This document shows, in pieces, positions 24,885-32,866 of a stretch of 46,730 bases of DNA. Location: contig JANWWN010000014.1 in the NCBI GenBank assembly GCA_025055435.1, forward strand, positions 1 to 46,730, in the 5' to 3' direction. Each line of letters starts with the position of its first letter. The stretch's first letter is position 1. This stretch comes from Cyclobacteriaceae bacterium. Its GTDB lineage: Bacteria; Bacteroidota; Bacteroidia; Cytophagales; Cyclobacteriaceae. The notes below the pieces were generated by a model that worked only from the letters and a program-made list of their open reading frames with translations, was not told the DNA's origin and did not search any database. The position numbers were made by a program, and so were the translations under genes.

Positions 24885-25437
24885 CCCTTTGCGGATTTTT
24901 TGTAATAAATTCCTGCCAGGAGGTTTTTTTCCGGCTTCCGGATATTTTGCTTTTGGATGACTGATGACACAGGGCTACAGCCAACGCATCGGTGGCATCG
25001 TAAAGTTGGGGAGCCTGCTTAATGCCAAACTGCTGCATCAGCATGCGGGCTACCTGTTCTTTGCTGGCGTTGCCGTTTCCGGTAACAGCCTGCTTTACTT
25101 TCTTCGGGGCATACTCGGTTATGGGTATCTGCCGCGACAGCGCAGCGGCCATGGCCACACCCTGTGCCCGCCCCAGCTTGAGCATGGACTGAACGTTTTT
25201 TCCAAAGAAGGGCGCTTCCAGTGCAACTTCATCAGGCATAAACTCATCCAAAAGCCGCAGTACTTCGTCAAATATTTTTTTCAGTCGGATTTCATGCGTA
25301 CCACTTCGGCCCAGACGAATCACTCCATATTTTAAGAGCTTTATCCGGTTTTGCTCCGAACTGATTACGCCGTAACCGGTAATGTTGGTTCCGGGGTCCA
25401 GACCAAGGATAATTCGCTCCTGAACTTTAGAATTCAT
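24874..25437 (-). CDS. ruvC: Crossover junction endodeoxyribonuclease RuvC
   Basis: RuvC resolves Holliday junctions in homologous recombination and repair. The 187-residue protein has the four acidic metal ligands: Asp14 (LGLDPGTNITGYG), Glu74 (ALEAPFFGKN), Asp147 and Asp150 (YDATDALAVALCH), corresponding to E. coli Asp7, Glu66, Asp138 and Asp141. It stands alone on the minus strand within the glycan region. It overlaps wecB tail to tail by 11 bases. ruvA and ruvB are not in the window. Confidence 0.97.
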   Translation of the reverse strand: MNSKVQERIILGLDPGTNITGYGVISSEQNRIKLLKYGVIRLGRSGTHEIRLKKIFDEVLRLLDEFMPDEVALEAPFFGKNVQSMLKLGRAQGVAMAAALSRQIPITEYAPKKVKQAVTGNGNASKEQVARMLMQQFGIKQAPQLYDATDALAVALCHQSSKSKISGSRKKTSWQEFITKNPQRVKG

Positions 25438-25502
25438 TTGGCCAAATTACGAATTACCGGTTAAGGTTTTCAGAATTGACCCGATTCGTTACATCTTGTG
25501 CC

Positions 25503-26618
25503 GTGGATTGGATTGTTATTTTTTTCTTTTTGCTCTGGTATCTGATGGTTATCGCCCTGATCATCGGATGGAGCCGGTCTGTTAAAAAAATAACCAACCA
25601 TCGTGTCCAGGCTCATACATTTCCGGTATCGGTTGTGGTGCCGGTGCGCAATGAGGAGAAAAATCTTTCTGCGATTCTTAATGACCTGCTCCGGCAAACA
25701 CTTAAACCCCAGGAGATTATTGTTGCCGATGACCACTCAACCGATCGTTCTGTTCTTACAGCCCGGCAGTTTCAGGCCACTTATCCGCAAATTAAACTGG
25801 TGTCGTTGCCGCATCACAGCGCCGGTAAAAAAGCAGCCTTGCAACGGGCCATTGAACAGAGCTCGGGCGAACTCATTGTTACTACCGATGCCGATTGCAC
25901 CATGCAGGAGCAGTGGCTGGAAAACCTGACGCAGCATTTTCACCATCCATCTATTAAGATGGTGGCTGGTCCGGTGTTGTTTAGTGGGCAGGGTTTTTTC
26001 AGTCAACTGCTGAACGTAGAGCAACTGGTTTTACAATCTGTAGCATCGGCATCATTTTATGCCGGCTATCCGCTATTCTGCAGCGGGGCGAATCTCGCTT
26101 TCCGAAAACAGACATTTCAGGAGGTTAGCGGTTACGAAGGGAATGTCCATGTGGCATCGGGTGATGATGTTTTTTTGATGAAGAAAATCAAAGACCTGTA
26201 CCCCGATGGTGTGCATTTTTGTGCTTCCCCGCGCTGCACCGTTACATCGCAACTGCCGGAATCATTTTCCATGATACTGGCCCAACGCATACGTTGGGCT
26301 GGTAAGTGGCGTGCGCTGGGCAGAGGAGTTCAGCTAGTAGCCGGCTTCGTCTTTCTTTTCCATCTGTTCATAATCCTTCTTCCTCTGCTGGCCATGAACT
26401 GGCTTATTGCCTTGCCTGTGCTGCTTATTCTGGTCGGGTTGAAATGGCTGCTGGAAGGCATTCTGGTCAACCGTGTAGCACGGCACCTGCAGGTGCAACT
26501 ACCTATGGGTTATTTCATACTGGCCCAGCTGGTTTACCCGGTTTATGTGCTGGCAGTTGGCATACTATCCTTCCGGAAAAAAACGTTTTGGAAAGGTCGC
26601 ACCATCTCCACCCGATAA
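25503..26618 (+). CDS. Membrane family 2 glycosyltransferase (processive type)
   Basis: The 371-residue protein has an N-terminal membrane span, a GT-A domain and two or three C-terminal spans. Catalytic landmarks are Asp76-Asp77 (VADDHSTD), the DxD at 129-131 (TTDADCT), Asp221-Asp222 (SGDDVFLM) and QRIRW at 261-265. The QxxRW motif marks processive synthases such as hyaluronan and cellulose synthases, though non-processive enzymes may carry it too. The start is uncertain: a TTG lies at 25476 and a GTG at 25503. I choose GTG because it directly precedes the membrane span (DWIVIFFFLLWYL). It begins the plus-strand run that continues to asparaginase. Confidence 0.85.
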   Translation: MDWIVIFFFLLWYLMVIALIIGWSRSVKKITNHRVQAHTFPVSVVVPVRNEEKNLSAILNDLLRQTLKPQEIIVADDHSTDRSVLTARQFQATYPQIKLVSLPHHSAGKKAALQRAIEQSSGELIVTTDADCTMQEQWLENLTQHFHHPSIKMVAGPVLFSGQGFFSQLLNVEQLVLQSVASASFYAGYPLFCSGANLAFRKQTFQEVSGYEGNVHVASGDDVFLMKKIKDLYPDGVHFCASPRCTVTSQLPESFSMILAQRIRWAGKWRALGRGVQLVAGFVFLFHLFIILLPLLAMNWLIALPVLLILVGLKWLLEGILVNRVARHLQVQLPMGYFILAQLVYPVYVLAVGILSFRKKTFWKGRTISTR

Positions 26619-26622
26619 GTGG

Positions 26623-26630
26623 TAACTTTG
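26623..26630 (+). promoter_or_regulatory. -7 box TAACTTTG just before the SpoIIE-type phosphatase
   Basis: TAACTTTG matches TAnnTTTG exactly and ends four bases before the ATG at 26635, so a transcript starting here would be almost leaderless. No TTG is found at the usual spacing upstream. It lies in the 16-base gap after the glycosyltransferase gene, so the phosphatase may be both read through and separately transcribed. Confidence 0.4.
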
Positions 26631-26634
26631 TCGT

Positions 26635-27858
26635 ATGACAGACCTCTCATTAAAGAACAGGTATGAACTGAAGGAGCTGGAGCTGAATGCTCTGCTGGAG
26701 GTTACGCAGGCCATCAATAATAATGTACCCGAAGAGTCCTTATATAAGATTTACAACTTCATCCTGCGCTCGAATCTTAATCTGAAAAAGCTGGCCTTGT
26801 ATGTTTATGATAATGACTGGACATGTAAAGTAAATTTTGGTACCCGAAACAATTATTTAGCAATCAAACTGCCTGCAGTTTTTCATCAGGTTCTGGAAAT
26901 CACACCGGTAAAGCAGTTTGACTGCAATGAATTTGCGGAATTCGATCTGGTTATTCCGGTTGCGCATAAAACCCAGTTACTTGCGCTGGTCTTTATAGGC
27001 GATGAACACACTGAAACCTACCACGATCACAACGATGCGCTGCGGTTCATTCAGGCACTGAGCAATATCATTATCGTGGCCATCGAAAACAAAAAGCTGG
27101 CCCGTCAGCAGCTGCAGCAGGAAGCTTTTCGCAAGGAGCTGGAAATTGCCCGCGATGTGCAGCAATTTCTGTTTCCCGATAAATTGCCGCGCACCGATCG
27201 ACTGCACGTAGAGGCCAGCTACCTGCCACACGACCGCATAGGCGGGGACTACTACGACTTTATTCCTATTAATAAAAATCAGTTTCTTTTTTGTGTAGCC
27301 GATGTGAGCGGTAAGGGCATACCCGCAGCACTCATGATGTCGAACTTTCAGGCTTCCCTGCGTACGTTAATCCGGCAAACCCCGAACCTGCGCGAAATTG
27401 TTGAGGCCCTGAACTATCAGGTGCTCGAAAACACCAAGGGTGAAAAGTTCATAACCTTTTTTGGCGCGATCTACGATATCGAGCTGCAATCCCTGTTATA
27501 TGTTAATGCCGGGCATAATCCGCCGCTCCTGGTTCAGAATGGTTCGGGTTTACGGTGGTTGCAGGAGGGTTCAACGGTGTTGGGCGCCATGCATCCGCTC
27601 CCGTTTATCAATGAGGGTTTCATCACCAATATCCGCGACTTTACCATTTTTTGTTATACTGACGGACTGACCGAAACCGTAAACGAAAAAGGTGAGGAGT
27701 TTGGTACAGACCGACTGATGAGCTATTTCAATGACCCGGCCGTAAGGGTAAAAGACCTGCGCAGTATTCATCACGATATCATCATTAGTCTGGATGCGTT
27801 TAAGGGAAGCAACGGGTATCATGATGATATCACGATGTTATCGGTGCGGGTAGCCTGA
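26635..27858 (+). CDS. GAF-like sensor with SpoIIE/PP2C serine phosphatase domain
   Basis: The 407-residue cytosolic protein has an N-terminal GAF-like sensor (about 15-150), a short helical linker (NKKLARQQLQQEAFRKEL) and a C-terminal PPM-type phosphatase (about 170-405). Metal-binding motifs are RIGGDYYDF with Asp205, VADVSGKG with Asp223, YTDGLTE and the terminal GYHDDITML. RsbU and SpoIIE homologues dephosphorylate anti-anti-sigma factors or related STAS proteins. No kinase or STAS partner is encoded nearby. It lies between a GT2 glycosyltransferase and a deacetylase, so control of envelope synthesis is possible but not shown. Confidence 0.9.
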   Translation: MTDLSLKNRYELKELELNALLEVTQAINNNVPEESLYKIYNFILRSNLNLKKLALYVYDNDWTCKVNFGTRNNYLAIKLPAVFHQVLEITPVKQFDCNEFAEFDLVIPVAHKTQLLALVFIGDEHTETYHDHNDALRFIQALSNIIIVAIENKKLARQQLQQEAFRKELEIARDVQQFLFPDKLPRTDRLHVEASYLPHDRIGGDYYDFIPINKNQFLFCVADVSGKGIPAALMMSNFQASLRTLIRQTPNLREIVEALNYQVLENTKGEKFITFFGAIYDIELQSLLYVNAGHNPPLLVQNGSGLRWLQEGSTVLGAMHPLPFINEGFITNIRDFTIFCYTDGLTETVNEKGEEFGTDRLMSYFNDPAVRVKDLRSIHHDIIISLDAFKGSNGYHDDITMLSVRVA

Positions 27859-27867
27859 TTGTCAAGC

Positions 27868-28494
27868 ATGCGTTTTTACCAGACACCCTTTTTTCTTCCG
27901 CTTCTGTATCCATCGCTGGTTTGGCGCATGCCGGAAACCGAAGCGAAAATATGCCTTACGTTTGATGACGGCCCTGTTCCCGGACCTACCGAATTTGTGT
28001 TGGATACGCTGAATGCTTTCCGGATAAAAGGTACATTTTTCTGCATAGGCGATAATGTCCGAAAGCATCCGGAAATTTTTGCGCGTATCGTAAACGAAGG
28101 ACATGCTGTGGGTAACCATACCTATAATCACCTGAACGGATGGAAAACTCCGCTCTCGAAGTATACGGTAAATACCCGGATGTTTGAAGACCTTGTTCGG
28201 GAAGTGGTGCCGCATTTTAAAACTTCGCTGTTCAGGCCTCCTTATGGACGCATTACCCGCTCACAGTTGAAAGAGCTATCCTACTATTCCATTATCATGT
28301 GGGATGTACTGAGCTACGATTACGATGCGCGTGTTACCCCGGAAGCATGTTTGAAAAATACTTTAGGTGCCGTGCGCAACGGTTCCATCATTGTTTTTCA
28401 TGATAGCTATAAAGCGCGGCCCCGGTTGGAATTTGCATTGCCCCGACTGATTGAGCACCTGCTGAATAAAGGATTTTCCTTTCATACATTATAA
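27868..28494 (+). CDS. Polysaccharide deacetylase family protein
   Basis: The 208-residue protein has a NodB-type carbohydrate esterase 4 domain. The general base and metal motif is LTFDDGPVPGP (Asp33-Asp34). The metal histidines are His84 and His88 in GNHTYNH. Further motifs are FRPPYGR and IVFHDSYKA. It removes N- or O-acetyl groups from chitin-like or peptidoglycan glycans. No signal peptide is obvious, though the first 20 residues (FYQTPFFLPLLYPSLVW) are hydrophobic. A TTG at 27859 is possible as a start; the ATG at 27868 is preferred. It begins nine bases after the phosphatase stop. Confidence 0.9.
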   Translation: MRFYQTPFFLPLLYPSLVWRMPETEAKICLTFDDGPVPGPTEFVLDTLNAFRIKGTFFCIGDNVRKHPEIFARIVNEGHAVGNHTYNHLNGWKTPLSKYTVNTRMFEDLVREVVPHFKTSLFRPPYGRITRSQLKELSYYSIIMWDVLSYDYDARVTPEACLKNTLGAVRNGSIIVFHDSYKARPRLEFALPRLIEHLLNKGFSFHTL

Positions 28495-28516
28495 ATGTCA
28501 AAATGCTTAGGAAGTT

Positions 28517-29599
28517 ATGACGGAAAGAAAGGTGCTCGTTGCGGTATTAAACTGGGGGCTGGGTCACGCCGCCCGGTGTGTACCGCTTATTCGTGCCCTC
28601 ATCGACAATGGTATACGGGTAGTTGTGGCCAGCGATGGTGATGCCCTTCGGTTATTACGCGCTGAACTTCCTTTGCTTACATACCATGAATTGCCATCGT
28701 ATGCCATTCGGTATAGCCGAACGGCCGCGGGCATGCCCTGGCGGCTGATAATGCAGTTGCCTCATGTAATGAAAACAATTTCTGAAGAGCATCAACTTAT
28801 CAATGAGTTGGTTCGAAAGGAAAAGATTCATTTTATCATATCCGATAACCGCTACGGAGCCTATCATCCAACCATTCCGTCGGTATGGCTAGGCCATCAG
28901 CTTCATCTCATCATGCCGGGCGGATGGACATGGCTTTCCGGAACGGTTAACCGGCTTCACACCAACTTAATCAACCGCTTTGGTGCGCATTGGGTACCCG
29001 ACCTGCCGGGTTCACCACTTTCCGGAAGACTGTCAGCCTTCGAAAAGCCCGTAGCGTACACGGGTATATTGTCGCGTTTTACCGTTTTAGATTCGCTGCC
29101 GGATACGTCATATGCGGTAGTTGTGGTGTTGTCGGGGCCGGAGCCTCAGCGAACATTGCTGGAGCAGAAAATCCGGATGCAGTTGCCCGCTTTGCCGGTG
29201 CGCTCCCTGCTGGTTCGGGGTGTGCCGGGAAACGACCTGGTGAGGGCAAAGGAGAACTATGATGAAGTGGATTTTCTGACAGCCAGGCCGCTTAACCGCG
29301 TGCTTGCAGCAGCCGCTTTGGTAGTGGCGAGAAGCGGTTACAGCACCATAATGGATTTGTGCGCGCTTGGTAAAAAAGCCTTGCTGATACCCTCGCCTGG
29401 CCAGGCGGAGCAGCAATACCTTGCTGAGTTGGCCATGACCAGAAAGTTTGCCCTGGTTCAGCAGCAGGATGAGCTGTCCCTGTCTCAGGCATGGAGCCAG
29501 CTTTCCATGATATCCGGTTTTCCATTGTACAAACCAGATGACCGGTTGCAAAGACTGATACATCAGGCAATTCTTGAGCATGAAACGGTTTATCAATAG
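28517..29599 (+). CDS. GT28/MurG-like glycosyltransferase
   Basis: The 360-residue protein resembles the GT28 family (MurG, and the MJ1255/VC2487-type group). It begins ERKVLVAVLNWGLGHAARCV, where GxGHAAR is the donor-domain loop. Later it shows VVVLSGPEPQR and the C-terminal VVARSGYSTIMDLCALGKKALLIP, close to the UDP-GlcNAc site of MurG, and PGQAEQQYLAE. Substrate and role are unknown; glycolipid or surface glycan synthesis is likely. It is the second gene of a tight block and overlaps the next start by 20 bases. Confidence 0.8.
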   Translation: MTERKVLVAVLNWGLGHAARCVPLIRALIDNGIRVVVASDGDALRLLRAELPLLTYHELPSYAIRYSRTAAGMPWRLIMQLPHVMKTISEEHQLINELVRKEKIHFIISDNRYGAYHPTIPSVWLGHQLHLIMPGGWTWLSGTVNRLHTNLINRFGAHWVPDLPGSPLSGRLSAFEKPVAYTGILSRFTVLDSLPDTSYAVVVVLSGPEPQRTLLEQKIRMQLPALPVRSLLVRGVPGNDLVRAKENYDEVDFLTARPLNRVLAAAALVVARSGYSTIMDLCALGKKALLIPSPGQAEQQYLAELAMTRKFALVQQQDELSLSQAWSQLSMISGFPLYKPDDRLQRLIHQAILEHETVYQ

Positions 29600-29939
29600 T
29601 CTGGGTCATGCCTGCTCAGGATTAGCTCAGGCATGGAAAACCCAACCCAACTTTCGCATACAACTGGTTATAGCAGGTGGAGTATTGGTTGCGGGATTGT
29701 ATTTCAGACTTTCGGCTGCCGAATGGTGCGTTGTTGCCTTGGCAACCGGACAGGTACTGGCAGCCGAACTGTTTAACACGGTAGCCGAAGACCTGGTGAA
29801 CTGGATTGAACCGTCCTATCATGAAAGAGCAAGAATAATTAAAGATACGGCTGCTGCAGCAACTTGGATTACAGCCGTGGTTGCGGCTGTTGCCGGTTTG
29901 GTTATTTTCGCACCGCGCATCTATGCAATATTTTATTGA
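29580..29939 (+). CDS. Diacylglycerol/undecaprenol kinase family (DgkA-like)
   Basis: The 119-residue membrane protein has three hydrophobic helices. It keeps the DgkA active-site pattern: Glu63, Asn66 and Glu70 in ELFNTVAEDLVNWIEP (the ExxNxxxE motif) and Lys88-Asp89 in RIIKDTAAAA. The start with SLGHACSGLAQAWKTQPNFRIQ is typical. Gram-positive relatives phosphorylate undecaprenol, the proteobacterial enzyme diacylglycerol; the substrate here is unknown. The ATG at 29580 overlaps the end of the glycosyltransferase by 20 bases. Confidence 0.9.
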   Translation: MKRFINSLGHACSGLAQAWKTQPNFRIQLVIAGGVLVAGLYFRLSAAEWCVVALATGQVLAAELFNTVAEDLVNWIEPSYHERARIIKDTAAAATWITAVVAAVAGLVIFAPRIYAIFY

Positions 29940-30699
29940 CTCACATGCCCACATTTATCTGCCTGAGTTCGATGCAGACCGACAAATAGTTATTCAGCAA
30001 GCAAGGCAGGCGGGAGTCGAAAAAATTCTCATGCCTAACATTGACGAAAGCTCAGTTGAACGGATGCTCAATACCGAAGAGCAGTTCCCCGGAATTTGCT
30101 ATGCCATGATGGGCTTACACCCGTGTTCGGTTAACGGGCAGGTACAACAACAACTCTATGCAATCGAGTCCTGGCTTACCAAAAGGTCGTTCATTGCCAT
30201 AGGCGAAATGGGCACCGACCGCTATTGGGATACAACCTGGTGGGATGAACAGATTGAAGCATTTCGTGTGCAGGCAGGATGGGCAAAGCAATTCAGGCTG
30301 CCGTTGGTTATTCATTGCCGGCAATCACTGGATGAGACCTTGGCTTTACTGGAGTCGTTGCAGGACGGCTCACTGACCGGTGTGTTTCATTGCTTTACCG
30401 GGTCATTAACACAGGCGCAGCGTGTTTTGCAACTCGGCTTTTACCTTGGTATTGGCGGTGTAGCTACCTTTAAAAACGGTGGCCTTGATAGGGTTTTACC
30501 CGAGCTTCCGGTGGAAAAAATTATTCTGGAAACCGACAGCCCTTATCTGGCACCGGTTCCGCATCGCGGTAAACGAAACGTTCCGGCCTATTTAACATTT
30601 GTTGCCGAAAAAGTGGCATCACTCTACGTTATTACCACCGATGCCCTGCGCGATCAAATTACCCGAAATACACTACAACTCTTCGAGCATGTTCGCTGA
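29923..30699 (+). CDS. tatD: TatD family metal-dependent hydrolase
   Basis: The 258-residue TIM-barrel protein matches the TatD 3'-5' DNase/RNase family. It begins QYFIDSHAHIYLPEFD with metal ligands His8 and His10. Also seen are GEMGTDRYWD (metal Glu), VIHCRQS, FHCFTGS and the final ILETDSPYLAP with its Asp ligand. Only the ATG at 29923 starts at the first strand; an earlier in-frame start is rejected. It overlaps the dgkA-like gene by 17 bases and the asparaginase gene by 11 bases. Confidence 0.95.
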   Translation: MQYFIDSHAHIYLPEFDADRQIVIQQARQAGVEKILMPNIDESSVERMLNTEEQFPGICYAMMGLHPCSVNGQVQQQLYAIESWLTKRSFIAIGEMGTDRYWDTTWWDEQIEAFRVQAGWAKQFRLPLVIHCRQSLDETLALLESLQDGSLTGVFHCFTGSLTQAQRVLQLGFYLGIGGVATFKNGGLDRVLPELPVEKIILETDSPYLAPVPHRGKRNVPAYLTFVAEKVASLYVITTDALRDQITRNTLQLFEHVR

Positions 30700-31747
30700 T
30701 AAAGTAATTACCATCGAAAGTTCCTCCGTGCCCCGTGCGCGGCTGTTCATTATTTATACCGGAGGCACGTTTGGTATGACGTACAATGCCGATGGGGTGC
30801 TTGTACCGTTCAATTTCGAAAGCATCTTAGAGCATTTGCCCGTTGTTCGTAACATGGGCTTATCCTTTTCGGTTAGTTCATTTCAACAACCCATTGATTC
30901 ATCGAACATCGGACCTGAGCACTGGCGGGCCATTGCACGCGAAATCCAAAAACATTATGATAACCACGATGGATTTGTAATACTGCACGGCACCGATACC
31001 ATGGCTTATACGGCTTCGGCCCTGAGTTTCATGCTCGAAAACCTGGCGAAACCGGTTATTCTAACCGGAGCGCAGCTACCGGTAAGCGATCCACGGTCGG
31101 ATGCAAGGGAAAACCTGATTACTGCGCTCGAGATTGCTTCAGCTGTGGATAACGGCAGGCCGGTGGTGCCCGAAGTGTGTATCTATTTCGATTACCAGTT
31201 GCTGCGTGGCAATCGCTCGCGAAAGGTGGAGTCCATGCAGTTTGATGCATTTGACTCGGGCAATTACCCGCCATTAGCCAAGGCAGGTGTAAAAATTGAT
31301 TATAATACCACTGCCATCCGTCCCTGCCCGAAAGGCGCCTTGGTAGTTAACCTTAAACTGGATAATCGTATAGCGGTGCTGAAGCTTTTTCCTGGCATTA
31401 CCAAAGAAGTTATGCAAAGTGTGTTTCAGGCTAATGGCTTACGTGCTGTGGTGCTGGAGACCTACGGGGCAGGTAATGCGCCAAATGAACCATGGCTTCT
31501 GGAAATACTTCGCACATCTGTTGCCAATGGATTAATTCTACTGAACATTTCGCAATGTCCGGGTGGAAGGGTAGTACAAGGCAGGTACCAAACCAGCCGT
31601 GAACTCGAGCGAATCGGAGTAACAGGCGGCGCGGATATGACTACCGAAGCGGCCGTCACTAAGTTAATGGTGTTATTGGGTAAGTATGATACAGATGTGG
31701 TAAAGAAAAAACTGAGCGAAAACCTTGCGGGTGAATTAACACCTTGA
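30689..31747 (+). CDS. ansA: Type I L-asparaginase
   Basis: The 352-residue cytosolic enzyme hydrolyses asparagine to aspartate and ammonia. It has the two catalytic threonine blocks: IIYTGGTFGM (Thr24 and Thr27) and ILHGTDTMAYTASAL (Thr102-Asp103). It also has ILTGAQLPVSDPRSDARENL. No signal peptide is visible, so it is the cytosolic form. Length fits AnsA. The ATG at 30689 lies within the end of tatD (11-base overlap), so a frame that begins at 30599 is not the true start. It ends the plus-strand block. Confidence 0.93.
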   Translation: MFADKVITIESSSVPRARLFIIYTGGTFGMTYNADGVLVPFNFESILEHLPVVRNMGLSFSVSSFQQPIDSSNIGPEHWRAIAREIQKHYDNHDGFVILHGTDTMAYTASALSFMLENLAKPVILTGAQLPVSDPRSDARENLITALEIASAVDNGRPVVPEVCIYFDYQLLRGNRSRKVESMQFDAFDSGNYPPLAKAGVKIDYNTTAIRPCPKGALVVNLKLDNRIAVLKLFPGITKEVMQSVFQANGLRAVVLETYGAGNAPNEPWLLEILRTSVANGLILLNISQCPGGRVVQGRYQTSRELERIGVTGGADMTTEAAVTKLMVLLGKYDTDVVKKKLSENLAGELTP

Positions 31748-31750
31748 AAC

Positions 31751-31762
31751 AGCCGGCCGGCT
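31751..31762. repeat. 12-bp perfect palindrome between convergent genes
   Basis: AGCCGGCCGGCT, just after the asparaginase stop, is a perfect 12-bp palindrome. It can only form a very tight hairpin and no strong T run follows, so it is a poor terminator. It could be a factor-binding site or chance in a GC-rich run. Confidence 0.25.
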
Positions 31763-31780
31763 TAGAGTGAATATGTTTTG

Positions 31781-31869
31781 CGGAGAGAGCGGGATTCGAA
31801 CCCGCGATCCCGCTTGCACGGGATACACACTTTCCAGGCGTGCTCCTTCAACCACTCGGACACCTCTCC
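31781..31869 (-). tRNA. tRNA-Ser (anticodon GGA)
   Basis: The minus strand encodes an 89-base class II tRNA. The acceptor arms are GGAGAGG and TCTCTCC, followed by a G discriminator, the serine identity base. The D-arm is TCCGAGTGG, the anticodon region GCCTGGAAAGT places GGA at 34-36, and a long variable arm follows (TATCCCGTGCAAGCGGGAT). The T-arm is GCGGGTTCGAATCCCGC. The CCA end is not encoded. It closely resembles E. coli tRNA-Ser(GGA) through the D- and anticodon arms. Confidence 0.97.
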
Positions 31870-31926
31870 GGAAAAAGGATTGCAAAGTAACGCAAAAAAT
31901 CTATAGCCGTCCACTGCTCCGCTCAT

Positions 31927-31941
31927 CAGGTTATTAACCTG
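31927..31941. promoter_or_regulatory. 15-base perfect palindrome, possible operator
   Basis: CAGGTTATTAACCTG is an inverted repeat of two 7-base arms around one central T. It lies in the gap between the tRNA-Ser gene and the exbB operon, with no gene on either strand. No terminator T run follows. A dimeric regulator site is one reading; the function is unknown. Confidence 0.3.
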
Positions 31942-32050
31942 AAAAATAAACCTCCAACCGTTTCTAATGTAGTGTCTTTTCAAATCATTGGGCATTCATT
32001 CATTATAAAATCCGGCAAACGACCGTCAGTAGAAAATTTTTTTAAAAAAG

Positions 32051-32080
32051 TTAGTTAAATTCCCAAAACCTTTAATTTTG
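32051..32080 (+). promoter_or_regulatory. Probable promoter of the exbB operon
   Basis: TAATTTTG at 32073-32080 matches the -7 consensus TAnnTTTG. A TTA at 32051-32053, 19 bases upstream, is one mismatch from the -33 TTG. The ATG of exbB lies 33 bases downstream of the -7 box. It is the last matching site before the operon. Confidence 0.45.
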
Positions 32081-32112
32081 GCGTCTTCAAGGAAATACTT
32101 AAACCTCAAACT

Positions 32113-32859
32113 ATGAAAAAATTACTTGCTATCTTGGCTTTATCCGGGGTGTTGGCAACCGTAGCCTTTGCCCAGTCTACTGAAGGATCGCAACCCGCAA
32201 CCGAACAGACTGAAGGACCTTCTTTCCATCAGGTTCTGAAAGAAAAGTTCATTGAAGGTGATGTACGCTTCATGACCCCGGTGCTAATCTGTCTAATTCT
32301 CGGATTGGCCTTTAGTATCGAAAGAATTATCACATTAAACTTAGCTACCACCAATACGAAAAAGTTGTTGGCACAAATTGAGGAAGCCCTTGCCAGGGGT
32401 GGTGTTAATGCAGCCCTTGAGGTAACACGCAATACACGCGGCCCGGTTGCTTCTATTTTTACACAAGGCCTGATGCGTTTTTCTGAAGGTATTGAGATGG
32501 TTGAAAAGTCAATCGTTTCTTACGGAAGCGTTGAAATGGGTAAACTGGAACGTGGACTTATCTGGATCTCTTTGTTTATCGCATTAGGACCTATGCTCGG
32601 ATTCTTCGGAACGGTTGTGGGTATGGTGCAGGCATTTTCTGATATTGAAGCAGCCGGTGATATCTCCCCCAACATCGTTGCCGGTGGTATGAAGGTGGCA
32701 TTGACTACCACGGTGGGTGGTCTAATTGTAGGTATGGTGCTTCAGGTATTTTACAACTACCTGGTTTCCAAGATTGACTCGCTGGTTAACAATATGGAGG
32801 ATGCTTCCATTTCACTGGTTGACCTGCTGGTGAAGCATAAACTTGTATCTCAAAAGTAA
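32113..32859 (+). CDS. exbB: MotA/TolQ/ExbB proton-channel family protein
   Basis: The 248-residue protein has a signal-like N-terminal segment (MKKLLAILALSGVLATVAFAQ) and three membrane helices (about 55-75, 150-175 and 190-215). Proton-channel landmarks are GFFGTVVGMVQAF and VALTTTVGGLIVGM, typical of ExbB and TolQ. It works with ExbD proteins as the inner-membrane proton-driven motor for TonB-type transport. It leads the operon, followed by a four-helix protein and two exbD genes; no tonB is present. Confidence 0.9.
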   Translation: MKKLLAILALSGVLATVAFAQSTEGSQPATEQTEGPSFHQVLKEKFIEGDVRFMTPVLICLILGLAFSIERIITLNLATTNTKKLLAQIEEALARGGVNAALEVTRNTRGPVASIFTQGLMRFSEGIEMVEKSIVSYGSVEMGKLERGLIWISLFIALGPMLGFFGTVVGMVQAFSDIEAAGDISPNIVAGGMKVALTTTVGGLIVGMVLQVFYNYLVSKIDSLVNNMEDASISLVDLLVKHKLVSQK

Positions 32860-32866
32860 ATTCATC

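Noticed and set aside
31762-31995. 77-codon minus-strand frame over the tRNA-Ser gene
   Set aside because: It runs straight through a complete tRNA, so it is not a protein gene.
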